This document shows positions 49,631-62,156 of a stretch of DNA of 64,000 bases, one piece after another. The DNA is from Mesocentrotus franciscanus. Taxonomy: Eukaryota > Echinodermata > Echinoidea > Camarodonta > Strongylocentrotidae. Made by a program: the position numbers and the translations under genes. The DNA lies in NCBI GenBank assembly GCA_037976565.1, contig CP137672.1:31517597-31581596 (forward strand), in the 5' to 3' direction. Position 1 is the first letter of the stretch. The number at the start of each line of letters is the position of its first letter. The notes below the pieces were generated by a model. That model had not been told where the DNA came from. It saw nothing but the letters and a program-made list of their open reading frames with translations, and ran no database searches.

Positions 49631-50754
49631 TAAAATTATTCAATCTTAGAACAAACAATAAAACACAAAAACACTAATACACAACAGATCGAAAAAGTGA
49701 AATGTTCAAAAGTTTGGGAAAGTTCAAAAGAAGTATAAAAAATAATGTATAAATATTTGTTTAAATGTAACGAAATATAATAAGAGATTGCATACTCAAC
49801 ACAAAAAGCACAGATACGAATAACGCTTTTGTATCTAAAATAACTACCAGAATGATAAAATCATTCAAAATACCCAAACGGAAACATCAAACATTGTTAA
49901 TAAAGAAGATTTCTTTAAAACAATAACACAACAATGTAAAACTCAAACATCACAGAATGACATACCCCCATAATAAATAATAAGTATTCGAGCACTCATT
50001 GATATACAACAGCAGTTACAAATTCTCTATCATTATTCAAAATGTAATAAAGCTGTGTTTGTTATGTGCAGCCTGCGTGTCATACGGTAAATAATTCAAC
50101 AAAACAGCGCCTCTATATAAAAATGGTACGCTTAGTCGAGACAGTTTTTGGTTGCCAAAGATTGCCACCTTGCATACTGTATGGTCTTTCTCGGAATAAA
50201 AAATTGTCGATTAGATAAGAAGGGGCTTATTAATGAGACATATTGAACATCATTATAGCGGTATTTTGTTTCATTTTCTTTTCAAGTGTATCCCATCCAA
50301 GGTTTTCAAGGTTGTAACTTCCCGATGAATCCTAAAGGGTATTATTGATTATGCGTGCTGCCTGATTTTGTATTTTTGGAGATTGATTTGAAGACACTTT
50401 CCACAATATCCCTATAGTATGTTACAATAAGTAAGGTGTGATAAAATCAGGGCATTATCTTTATCAACAATGTAACGTACCGATTTTAACATGATGCAAT
50501 CTACTACTGTATTTCTTCTGTACACATTTTAATTTTTTCTATCGTGTACTTAGGGTTGCATTAATGGGGATATTCGTAATCTTAAACAATCAAAATATGT
50601 GCTCCCTCTTTTTCACTTTTTTCCCATGAGGAGACTAATATTCTCTTTTTATATGTTTTTTTTTTGGATAGATTTATCTGGAATGTACCCCCCCCCCTTT
50701 TTTACAAAATACTGGATACGCCCCTGAGTTTAAGTGAGTACAATAGTGACGTGC
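49631..50754. other. No gene seen
   Basis: AT-rich, no similarity to the left of the other arm. A C-run at 50687-50697 introduces a repeat-like GGATACGCCCCTGAGTT segment. Confidence 0.5.
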
Positions 50755-51069
50755 CCAGGGGGTGTTTCACAAAGATCCTAAGTTGAACTTATCTCTAAGT
50801 TGGACTTAAGTATTATGGAGAACCATTTGTAGCCTCAAAATAAAATATATTCAAAGGCAAAAACTCAAGTATTTTAGACTTTTTATAAATTCCACATCAA
50901 GAACATGAAATATCCTTGATAATAGAAAATATGAATGATTTGAATCGACATTTTATGCCTTTTAAAATAACTTTTACAAAATATTTTCAAAGATGCTAAC
51001 GGCTTTCCATCGTTGTTAAGTCCAACTTAGAGATAAGTTCAACTTAGGATCTTTGTGAAACGCCCCTGG
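50755..51069. mobile_element. MITE with about 54-bp inverted repeats
   Basis: CCAGGGGGTGTTTCACAAAG to about 50808 pairs with 51016-51069. Shared words AAGTTGAACTTATCTCTAAG. Termini resemble those at 62157-63231. Confidence 0.85.
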
Positions 51070-52409
51070 ACTAATTAACGGATGAATATTATTATGACAT
51101 TGAAAAAAACCCAATTAATGGACAATTTCGTTAATGAATAATGAAATAGCTTGGTTGCATGTAAGAGGCACCAACGTCAGGGGGGCAGTTGTCATCTTAC
51201 TAGGTGGGTGAAAGACAAATGAACAAGGCTACAGCGTTTTCTATCGTTTTCTTTTTCACATTTCTTTCCCTCTCTCCTCTTCCTTCTCTATCGTTCTCCT
51301 CCCTCGCTTGCCGCCTTGCCCCCCCCCCCCATAGTTACACCACTGCTTGTGATTGTACAGCTGTTTGTTAGTGTATTACTGCATAAAGAGCATACAGACC
51401 GATACCTTTGGCCAGTAACCTCATACACCTTTTCCCAGAGGATATCAACTAAACAATACATTAAAAGGAGGACGATATCAAGAGCGAGATGCGCGGCACC
51501 AGAGTCAATCATGGAGCCCCAGGGGTGTCTATTTTAAAGAGGGGTAAAGGGTGTGCACCCCCCTCCTTTAAAACAAAAAAACATCATTAGAGCCTTGTCA
51601 GTAATTTGCAAAACAACTATTTTTCTTTTATTCTTTATGATTTTTTAAAATAATTATTTATGTTGCTGTTGCTAGATGATGTTTGGGTAACAAATTTGGT
51701 CTGCCCCCCCCTCCTTTCCCAAAATATTCTGGCTTCGCCCCTGCAGGACCCCGGTGCAGGACACCATAAGTTATAAAGTTCAATATAAATGGGGTGAAAG
51801 ATTTCAATCTTGGAGATATCAGAATTTTTTGTTTAATTTAATCTGGAAAAAGGTGTATGAGTTTACTGGTCAAAGGTATAGGTCTAATGCTTTTCATTCA
51901 GTGCTTATCTCCAATATTGAAATCTTTCACCCCTCTTGTATTGAACTTTGTAACTTATTTTCCTCCCTTCAGTGAGTCAGTTGTGAACAGCAGTCCTTTG
52001 TTGTGGTGGACTTTAACCCCCTCCATCAGGTCTAATTACAGCTTAGTTAACCGATGCGAGTTGGTGTAATCTGACGTTATGGTAAATATATATGAAGCCC
52101 GAGAGTACAAGAGCCCCTGATTGGAAGATTGTAATGATCTGTTATGATAAGAAGTGCATCGTGACACACCTCCAAAAAAGACCTGGTCTTGGCTATCTCT
52201 GCTTCCATGTTTTTCTATCCTGTAGTTGAGAGTTATATGAAAATTTGTTGGTATATAGAGTCATCGATGTTCAATGCATTTGAAATGGTAAGCTGTCTGT
52301 GATCACAGCGTCCAAATGCCAATTACATAGTGTATACATGAGGATTTGAAGGAAGTGAACCTAGTCGTCCAAGCTTTCCGTAAGGAGTGTTGCCAATTTC
52401 AAGGGCAAG
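51070..52409. other. Upstream of the second SEC14-like gene; repeats only
   Basis: Contains C-runs near 51320 and 51704 and an inverted repeat at about 51766-51958 (AAGTTATAAAGTTCAATA against TATTGAACTTTGTAACTT). The inner part of that repeat also matches 51384-51440 in inverted orientation (ATACCTTTG-CCAGTAA-CTCATACACC). Promoter not identified. Confidence 0.5.
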
Positions 52410-53039
52410 ATGAGCGGCTTCCCGGGTAACCTTTCAGATAGCCAGAAGGAGAAATTAAGAAAGGTAAAGAATATTTCCATTTTCTATTTTCATCACACTG
52501 TATTATAACCATGCCTTGTTATGATCATCACATTAATACACACTGCACTATCGTTTGGTTTAATAAAGGTCGTGTTAGAGTGCATTTATCGTTTCAATAA
52601 CATAACAAGCGTTAATGTTATTTATGTGGCATTGATATTTCATTTCAACGAAGATCTCTAGATCTATTGGGTTTACTAAAATCATTATTAAGTATTGGCG
52701 TCACCTGTGCCTGAGAGGCGAAAAGCGAATTGAATCACTGTAACCTTTAGGTCTCTCCTTCCGTAGAGGTGCCGTGGACGAGTGGATATGTCACCGGACT
52801 GTGGATCACAAGGTCCGCGGTTCAAGTCCCATCGCGGCACTAATGTCCTTTGGCAAGACATTGATCTACATTTGCCACTCTCCACCCAGGTGTTAAATGC
52901 GTACCCGGTAGGATGCGAAATTTAATGTGGTTTGATTAGCAAGTGGCGCTTGTAAAATGGTGACTCGCTGGAATGCTCCCCAGGGAGTGGAGAATGTGCA
53001 TACATTGTGTGCGAGTAAGCATGAATCCGATGACCGGGG

Positions 53040-53077
<38 letters not shown>

Positions 53078-55890
53078 AAGCCCATTGAGAGGGCCTGCGA
53101 TCCTGAAATGCGCTATATAAGGACGAACTATTATTATTATATACAAATACAAATCTGGAAGTAAGGGTAAAATATCAATTTTGTGTTCTTGTTTGTAAAA
53201 TTTTGCATAAACAAGCTCCAAATTATTTAAACCGTCTCGTTATTCGACGACCAGTCTTTTGTATAGTTAACAGTCCTTTGTTTGTCCCGCAGGCACTCAC
53301 TGAATATAGGAAACGTAGCATTGCCTCCCCCCCCCCACTCCGGGGTCGGTAAAGGGGTACTTTTCGAGTGACAAAGTCCGGCCCGAGAATTGTAAGGAAA
53401 GGGGGTGTATTTGACTTTTCACCCGGAGATTTCTTTAAAAAGAGGGTGTTTTTCCTTTCTCTCTTTTTGGATTCCTGAGAAATTTATAAAGGGGGTTATG
53501 AAATATTGAAAAGGGAATGTTTTCTCTCTCTCTCTCTCATTGGACTCCTGAGAAATTTTAAAAGGAGGTTATAAAATATCTTGAATATCAAAGATAGGGG
53601 GGTCTCCAAGGCAGAAAAAGCCCGCGAAAGGGGGTTCAGAAATGTTGGCAGCCCTGAGATAGGGGTGCTTTCAAAGGGAGGGAAAAGCATACGCGTACCC
53701 TAAATAACACTGAGTGGGGGGTGGCTTTGCCTACTATGGTCCGCTGTTGTATATATAACAAACTCCCACTTTATGTTCAGTCATGCACATCATTACAGTT
53801 GTTAAAAAAGCAATGCCGTCTTGATATGCATTTACTGTGACTCTTTTACCTTTTTGTACACTTTCAAAAGTGCAATAGGCCTACTGCACTCTATTCCTTC
53901 TGTAATTATTTTAGTATTTCAATTTTTTTTAGGCGTGGTTTTGTTAGTTTAATGATTCAGTATTTAAAAAAAAAATAATTGATAACAAATATTGTACGAT
54001 TCAAATAGTGTCTTTTTTTAAAGATATATGTTTAATTTGATATTTCACATGTATGTACCATTTTTAATTATTGCATTATTTACTTGTGTTTTTATACTGT
54101 TATTGTATTATGCAGAGCTTTCTTGAAAAGCAGGTACACTGGCTTCCAGTGGAACTGAATAAAACTACCCTGTTGAAAGAAATCATGAATAAATAAAATA
54201 AATAAATAAATAACAGTGGTGTGTGCATGTGGGACACTGCACCGGGATTTCCCCCTACTCTTACACGAATATACAGTGGGTTCTTAACGCGCAAAGGTGG
54301 TGATGGACGGAGTGTTTTCCACTTAACATAGCCTGCGTCCACGGAACGGGGGAGGGGCACGTTAACACACAACGCAGGCTCCAGTCATCCGTCTGGCTTG
54401 GACAGGCATACGCTTTACTGACTGAGCCAACTCGCTTCCTCACTGTTGACATGATTCACTGTTGAAAAGATTGACATTCAAAAAACGAGAAAACAATGTC
54501 CAGTAATGAAAAATCAGCTTGTTAAGACACACATTCGACATTTGTATTGATGAAATGAGTTAAATGATTGAAGTTATCACGAACATTGCCGTAAATTAAT
54601 TTCCCTATCATATTTCTTTTCACTCAGTTCAAGGAAAATGTTTTAGACGTTCTTAAGCCAGAACATGACCATGTCTTGCTCTTGAAGTTCCTTCGGGGTA
54701 AGTTATATTGCCCATCCCCTCCCCTCCCCCTCAAGCGTGTGAACATGAATGCGGGGTACAGGGTGTGCCCCCCTCCCGACATTAAGGAGTCAAGATCACT
54801 TATAGTAATTAAAGTAAAAGGAATTAGTATTTTAAACACAAGTTGGAAAATTTATATGGAAAAAAGGCGATAGAAAATAATAGTAATTATATACGATAAT
54901 GAGCTGCAACATGTTAGCGTATTAGTATATGTGCCTCCGTAAACATGGTAAATAATATCGGAATATACTTTGTGTCTGTCGCATGGAGCGTTAAACAATG
55001 ATTCATGCATTTGCATCTCCCATTACGAAGGTAGATTGATGCTCACCAACCCCCCCCCCCCTCCCACCCACCACCACTTCTTTCCCTCTCTCTCTCTGAA
55101 TTCCGATGATGTCGTATTAAGCGTATAGACCAAGAGTCTATCCCGAAGGTGTTACCTTATTAGGCATGTACGATTAGGTCCCTTAAACTTACTTAGACCT
55201 TCTATTTCCGTCACAAATAGGTGATCAGTCTAAAAACCGGCTGGTAAAGTTCCCAGAACCCCGCCCAACTCCACCCCTCCTTCACAAAAAGGCGGGCGAT
55301 CTAGCCCCATCTAGCCCATGGACAAACTTGGTTGAGAAGATAGTGACATGCCTGTACCATAACAAAACAAAATAAAAATATAAAAACTTAGGGGGGAATG
55401 CGCTCCAGTTCTCGCACTACCAAAATGACCAATTATATGTTTTACTCCCTAACAGCAAGAAGATTTGACCTGAAAAAAACAGAGAAGATGTTACGGATGG
55501 TAAGTTAGCACTATCAAAACTTATGTAAAATAATTCTCATTCACATTAAAACATGAATATTATCTTTACTCATCTTTATCATCCCCATTTAAATATATCT
55601 AGCTGTCAAAGTACAAGCGTAAACTAATGCTTTATGAGCCAGTGACTAGCAGGAAAATTTAATCTCATTTTTAGTTTGTTTGTTTTTGTTTTTGCTCGCA
55701 AAAGTACCTTCGTTTACTGTATAATTTTACACATAGGAAATGTCCACCTGGTATGTAATTTTTTGTTTAGCTTTTCAATTTCTATTTGTTTTAGGATATC
55801 AAGTGGAGAGAGGAAAATAAGGTCAGCACCATTCTTGATTGGTACAAGATCCCAGAGGTAATACTACTACTCCTACTACTACTACTCCTC

Positions 55891-55962
<72 letters not shown>

Positions 55963-58900
55963 ATAATAATAGCAAGAATAATAGCAATAATGATAATGAT
56001 AATAATATATCTCCCTGAGAACTCTGCAATCATATTATTTCCCCGGGTTTAGCCGAGCTATACCTTAAAAGGCGCTCAAGCATTTAGGGAATTTCTTCCT
56101 ACCGGGTACCCATTTACCTCACCTGGGTGGAGTTTGGCACATTTATATTAATATCTTGCCAAAAGGCCTTACTAAGGTAATATAAGGTAATATTTTCCGT
56201 CTGATGCCACTTCTAACTTGTGTATTTTCGTAGGTTTGCATATATTCTTAAGGAAGTCTGATCAAATTCGCACAACGTTTTCATTAGGGACCATGTTTAT
56301 CAAAGCAAGAGATTAATGCAATTTGGATATATCATAATAAAACCCCATTGCTCAAATTAAAAAATATAGTTTTGTTTGTGAACAATTTTCATCTTGAGAA
56401 TAACATATTGAGAATTGGGAAGCCATTAACATCTAGGCATTTTGCTTTGAATAAGTATTTTCTCGCACTGCACTGAAAAGAATTTCAGGAAATTTCCTTT
56501 AAAAAAATATATTCCCTACCTCTTTTCGCCATCCGATGGTAGGGGTTGGGGTGTGCCCTGCAATTACACATTTGGTTGCATAAGGGAAGTGTTTCCATTA
56601 TTGTTTAAGACGTCGAATCTTCATAACTTTCTTGGATGGAATCTCCACAAAATATCACTCATATGGTTCTCCCCACACTTTTAGATTATATTGGAACATG
56701 GTATTTACCATGATGGACATTTCTCTTCAACAAGAAGATACAATAGGCAATAGATTTGATCGATATTTGCAGAATATTGACACAGTACTTAACATTTCAG
56801 GTTTTCGAGAAGTACTGGTGCGGCGGAGTGTGTGGGTTGGATAAAGAGGGTCATGCTATCTACATATCACCGGTTGGAAACTTTGACCCTAAAGGTATTC
56901 ATTTAGATAAATTCGATTATGAATTTTGATAATCATTAATATTTCCTCCAAGAATCAATCGAAATTAATTTGAATGTTCAAGAAGTTGGAATTGACTGAT
57001 TCCGGCCGAAAATTTTAACTCACAAATGTTAAACAGCTGAGGAATGAGCAAAACTAGGAAAGAATTTAGCTAGTATTCTGACCGAGTGGATAAGTCTTAT
57101 TTTTCGTATGATTCTTGCTTCGTGGGTGTGTGTATGTGTGTGTTTGTAATTTACTGCAGGGTTTCGTTAATCTATATTTATATTTTCGCTGTCAATGCCT
57201 ACATATATTTTGGCATCTATACTTACATTTTGATTAATACAAATTTCATTTACACATGCAGAAAGATATCATTAGGATATCTTCGTGTTTTTTATAATTT
57301 TTATTCAAGGTGTCTTATTTTCGGCGAAGGCCAGTGACATTCTGAAGACTTACATCCATTCAATTGAACACCAGATCAAGAATCACAAGCGCTTCTCTGA
57401 ACAGGTATGAGAACTTCTCCTAAATTCATCCCTTGTGCCAATTGTACACGAGGCGTCATGTAATAACGCAAGACTGCGTCAATGACTGCCATGGTCTGTG
57501 AACTGCCATTTGAGGGTGACATCGTATAAGTGAATGCAAAATTAACAGTCCAAGCACTGCTTTTAACTGTTTAATTATTTGGGCATACGCTAATTTTTCA
57601 GAGACTAGATTAACATTGGTAATGATAATTATAGTCGCAATGTAAAGCGCTTAGAAACGTTGTATGAAGAGAAAACAAATTATAGGTTGGGTTTCATTTT
57701 GTTTTAACTGACTGCTAAGGAACCATGCGTGTGCTTGAAGGTTATAACTCAATCAAAAGACGCCTTGTTTTTAACGAGCACAAAAGGGAGTATACTACAG
57801 TCGCAAGTTAAGATTTAATATAATTTAGATTTGATACTAAACCCCTAAAGATTTTTCCAGGAGACTCAAATTATTTGCAATAAGAATGTTTGATTTCTGA
57901 TATAAACGCTGTTCGGAACAAATACTAGTTTCATCTAAATGTTGTGATTATTCGTGTTTCTATGACTACCATCATTGTTGTATTATCTCAGAAAGGATTG
58001 AAGCATACTGAGGGATCTTTGATGATCTTTGACATGGAGAACCTTGGTGTTCATCATCTGTGGAAACCAGCAATTGATATGTTCATCAAGGCAAGTGTTT
58101 GATCTAACATTGCATCCTGGTTTATAACATCTCTGCTAAATGGATTATTATTAATGCTTAAAAAAAAACATAATTATTTGCATATTTTCCAATGTTATAA
58201 AATAGTGGGATGATTAATAATAAAAACAAATCTATTGTTCCCAAAACAAGTCTGTTCGCGTGTTGTGCACTTTGGTAAGCGTTGATCCTTAGTGGTCTAC
58301 CCCACATTGATAGGAAATGTGCGCCTACTCAATGGCGTAGCTACTGGGGACACGCCTCAACAAATTGCGAAAAATGAAGGGAAGGAAAAAAGGAAAACAT
58401 AGAAATTGAGAGGAAAAGGAGAAGGGAAGAGCAACGTATAAAAAAGACACCACGACCCTTTGGACCCCCCTCCAAACAAATGAGAATTGTGATTATTTGT
58501 ATTTATTTCATCGAGTAAGACCAGTCCCCTCTATAATGCCAGTTCCCCGTATGATATTTTGGCCCACGCTATGCCTCTGATCTACTCGCACTTAATATAG
58601 GATCAAATTGCTCCATGCCTTCTTATTTTTCAGTTAAATTGTTCTGTCTCGGCGAGCCGTGCCAAAGCAGAACTAGAAGTAAATTTGGAAGAATTTTTTT
58701 TTTTCAATAACAAAGTATAATCTGAAACTCTGACAGACCGCTGTGATTGCTGAGCAGCATTATCCAGAGTTGATCTACCGTCTCTTCATCATCCGAGCAC
58801 CCAAGATCTTCCCGGTGACCTACTCATTAGTCAAGCCTTTCCTCCGTGAGGACACCAGAAAGAAAATCCAGGTTTTGGGAAGTAAGAATCACAGCTTTGA

Positions 58901-61611
58901 ATTCTTAATCTTAAATGTGTTTAATCTTAGTTTAGTTGATGTGAATTATCACAAAAACATGGTGTGGGATAAGATGAAAATATAAGGGTAAAGCGTGTAT
59001 ATGTCTCGTGTACTGTGACAGGCGCAGATCGATTAGGGGAAGGTATAAGTTGTTGCTCAATTTGTTGAAACCAAACGGACGTAGCTCCGAGAGTAGGAAA
59101 CAAGGGGTAACATAAATGTGGTTTTCTGCTTCATTTCTAGGTAATTGGAAGGAGGTTTTGTTGAAGCAGATAGACCCTGGTCAGCTGCCAGTTTACTGGG
59201 GAGGAACCAAGACAGATCCTGATGGAAACGAGATGTGTACTTCACTGGTGATTTAAAATAATATTATAATAATAAATAATAATAATATGTCCAATCATAT
59301 AGCGCAGCTACTATACAAATATACTCTACTGCGCCTATAAAAAGCACTTTTTTTATAGTACCTAGGTGTACGACCTGTATACGTATATTTATGTTTATAG
59401 CTCTCAATTGATGTTTTATGTGCCACTTGATACAGGAATCCATTTTTTCAAATGATTTATAATCTAATTTGCATGAACACGATCTACTCTAAAAGACATG
59501 TTTAATTATATACAACGGAGGGCGTATTCATACAACTATTTACATTGGATTGACTTGAATTGTCGTGATTTCCATTTCAAACATGTTATGTTACTCTACC
59601 TATATATAGTCAATACCTTACTCATATTTCCTGCTTTAGAAGTTATGAAATCATTCTCATGGTTTTGAAATTGAGCAACTGATGATTTTATTTTTGTCTC
59701 CATTTTCTTAATGAAATGTTATAAATAGTTTATATTATCTGTAATTATGTGGTCATTTCATGTTTCATATTCAACATCGAAGCTTTTATTATACTTGCGT
59801 GTAGATAAGAGTGGGTGGCAAAATTCCCAACTCATTCTACTTAAAGGACCGTGAACCGCCGCATACACTGACAACGCATGAGGTGTCAAGAGGGGGTGTC
59901 GTCGAATTCAAGTATGAAGTCAAGAACGCTAACAGCGTCATGAGGTACAAATATATGAGTTTGGATAGTTCATTACACTAATATACACCAGTCACAATCA
60001 CGAGACCGATACAAGACCGGCATCAGACCGAATTAGCAATGAATTACTTTGCCCCCAAGTACCAATAATCTGTCAGAATGGAGTCAATTTGGCTGCGTAA
60101 CATAGGTACAAGTATGCAACCCAGAATGAATACAGTTATTCCTCCAAAATTAGGAAAATCTCCGACAAGCAAAATGCAAAAAGTGAGCTTATACTATTAC
60201 AATATTTAGGGGGCTCGATGTCAAATGTTCACACCTTTCTTTATTTTGTGTGCACTATAAAGCATGCCGCATTAGGTTTTTTTTACAGCAGCGCAACCCT
60301 CCTCCGTGCTCCCTGGATACGCCAATCCTTTTTAAAGGTTATGTGATTTATTTTTTTAAATTGGAAATACAAAACTTCTAAGGAAAATAGCCCTATTTCG
60401 ATGACTATTAACCTTTGACAACATTCACAGGAACGGATACACGATTCTATAGGGGCACAAATTATCAGTTTTTCATGAGCCTTTAAGAAATGGGAGGGGG
60501 CAGAAGAAAACATCCTTTTCATTTGTGTATAGAGTTGTTTATATTCCCGGGAATTTTTTAGAAAGGGAGGGGGCCCTGAGCCGATTGTGCCCCCTTTTAC
60601 AATTCGGCAAGTGATACATGATACTCCTTCTAATTTCAACTTATCATCAATGTTATAGGTATGAGTTTCAGACGGATTGCAATGACATCAAATTCGGGTT
60701 TGATCGCGTGGACGCGAAGGGTAAGAAAACAGCCATTTTGAAACTGGAGAAGTACAACAGTCACATGGTTCCTGAGAACGGAGAAATCATGATTGCTGAA
60801 CCTGGCACATGTAAGTAGGATTTACTGAAATTGTTGTCGAATACTATAATATTTAGAATTTTAGTAGAAAATATTTGGATTACTTATCAGAAAACAAGTT
60901 TTACAGGAATATTATTTGTTAATAGTGGACGAACGATTGTGGGGTGGGGTGGGGCACAATTAAAAAAAAGCGGGAAAATAAGAAAGGCGAAAAAAAGAAA
61001 GTGTCATATTTTTGGGGTGCTTTATTCATATGTTAAAACGTATCTGATGATCGGCATGACGTAAGCCCGTTGCACACGAGGTGTAATTTGTCTGACGTAG
61101 GACTCCGTCAGCAGCTAGTGAGGTTTTTTGACGCCTCATGTAAGATTGATGTTGGGCAAGGAATAAACAATGAATGAACAATGTCAACATCGCTTTGAAT
61201 TGAGTGTACATGCATTAATTGCTTTCATATGGTTTCAACCGTTAATAATAACTGTGTTAGATAGTGCTTTTCCAGTTCAATAATTGACCAAAACAAGTCA
61301 CAGCGTATAATTACCCCGGTCTTTGGATTCAAGACAGTCGAAAATAATGAAGCTTCATATGCAACAGGCACTAGTATGCTTTCCTCACGTCACGTGGTCA
61401 AATTCGTTGAAATTATCAGGTGACTGCCATCAGGTGACTTTTCAGTATCCTATTCTCCTTTCTAACAGACGTTGCACGATTTGACAACAGTCACAGCTGG
61501 ACCAAATCAAAGAAGCTCTCCTATTGGCTGGAACTACTGGAGCCTAGTGACGTAGAACCAGAGTTTCAGGAGATGGGGGAAGGAGCAGATAGCATGAACC
61601 TCAACGATTGA
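52410..61611 (+). CDS. SEC14-like protein, CRAL-TRIO plus GOLD (second copy), 12 exons
   Basis: Exons: 52410-52463, 54628-54697, 55456-55499, 55795-55857, 56801-56894, 57310-57404, 57992-58090, 58737-58881, 59141-59247, 59805-59944, 60659-60810, 61469-61611. They join in frame to 1206 bases, 401 residues plus TGA. Exons 1-11 have exactly the lengths and phases of the first copy; exon 12 is one codon longer. [20 protein letters not shown] and DPDGNEMC mark the SEC14L2/3/4 group; the last replaces the DPDGNPKC of the first copy. Domains as in the first copy: CRAL-TRIO N-terminal, CRAL-TRIO lipid pocket, GOLD. Predicted cytosolic hydrophobic-ligand carrier. Intron 7 starts with GC rather than GT (58091). 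A CTA microsatellite starts a few bases into intron 4. The pocket differs from the first copy ([10 protein letters not shown] for [10 protein letters not shown]), so ligand preference may differ. Confidence 0.93.
52769..53145 (+). mobile_element. tRNA-derived SINE with internal AT expansion
   Basis: tRNA-like head GTGCCGTGGACGAGTGGATA with B box GCGGTTCAAGTCCC at about 52820-52833. The outer strands GTGCCGT and GCGGCAC can pair, but the T stem does not, so it is a SINE. An AT run at 53042-53073 interrupts it. It ends in GCGCTATATAAGGACGAAC and (TAT)n. In intron 1 of the second SEC14-like gene. Confidence 0.85.
53042..53073. repeat. AT microsatellite
   Basis: Pure TATA run inside the SINE. 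Confidence 0.95.
53325..53745. repeat. G-rich intronic repeat with two internal copies
   Basis: The module TC(T)n...GGA(T/C)TCCTGAGAAATTT(A)TAAA followed by a G-rich stretch occurs at about 53458 and 53522. Flanked by a C-run at 53328 and GGGGGGTGG at 53716. Class unknown. Confidence 0.5.
54225..54445 (-). mobile_element. Possible tRNA-like SINE
   Basis: On the minus strand, GAGTTGGCTCAGTCAGTAAA looks like a tRNA A-box region, but no good B box follows. In intron 1 of the second SEC14-like gene. Confidence 0.35.
55861..56008. repeat. CTA trinucleotide microsatellite
   Basis: About 100 bases of ACT/CTA repeats followed by AAT/GAT units. Begins three bases after the donor GT of exon 4 of the second SEC14-like gene. 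Homopolymer serine or valine frames on the other strand are artefacts. Confidence 0.97.
56040..56185 (-). mobile_element. SINE fragment
   Basis: ACCGGGTACCCATTTACCTC...CCTGGGTGGAGTTTGGCA matches the body of the SINE at 38102-38465. The tRNA-like head is missing. Confidence 0.65.
60270..60610. repeat. Degraded interspersed repeat in intron 10
   Basis: Contains GGATACGCCAATCC and G/C runs like those at 8140-8540 and 50690 (inverted sense). The 118-codon minus-strand frame over it is not a recognised protein. Confidence 0.4.
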
Positions 61612-62156
61612 CGATTATAAATGGGGTGGTCTACAAAAAGGCGACCTTGTGAACTAATGATAGTTGGATCTATAAAGCACTTTCTTGATGATACAATACA
61701 AATTAACAGCTATGTAGCTCTAAAAGGTAGTAATGTGCTAATAAGCTCCATGGTGAAGTTGAATTGAATTGAATTGAATGTATTTATTCACCACAATTGA
61801 AACCATTGAAACAAAAGATATATAAATGTACAATGACAATGTCAATATAACCTAACATGACATGAATTAAAATACATGTTCTACAGCGATATACATTATA
61901 AAAATAAATAGTTATAAGTAAATTTTGTGTCAAGTGTAAAATAATAAATGGATATTTACAATGAGTTTGTAGAACTATTGCCATTATGGTCAATATGAAT
62001 CCACATTCAATAAAAGAAAAAGTGAATATGAAATCAATAGCTATTAATTTACTAGTACGTATACTTATTTTAAGCAGCTTCGAGTGGGGATCCAGGAAAG
62101 TGGGGTTGGGGGATGTGTTCCCATTAAAACCCCTTGCCCATAATTTTGAAATTAAA
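61612..62156. other. 3' flank of the second SEC14-like gene
   Basis: Non-coding. Includes (GAATT)n at about 61760-61780 and an ATAAA-containing region near 62009 that could supply a poly(A) signal. Confidence 0.4.

Noticed and set aside
55791..56033. Poly-serine and poly-valine frames on the minus strand
   Set aside because: Products of the CTA microsatellite.
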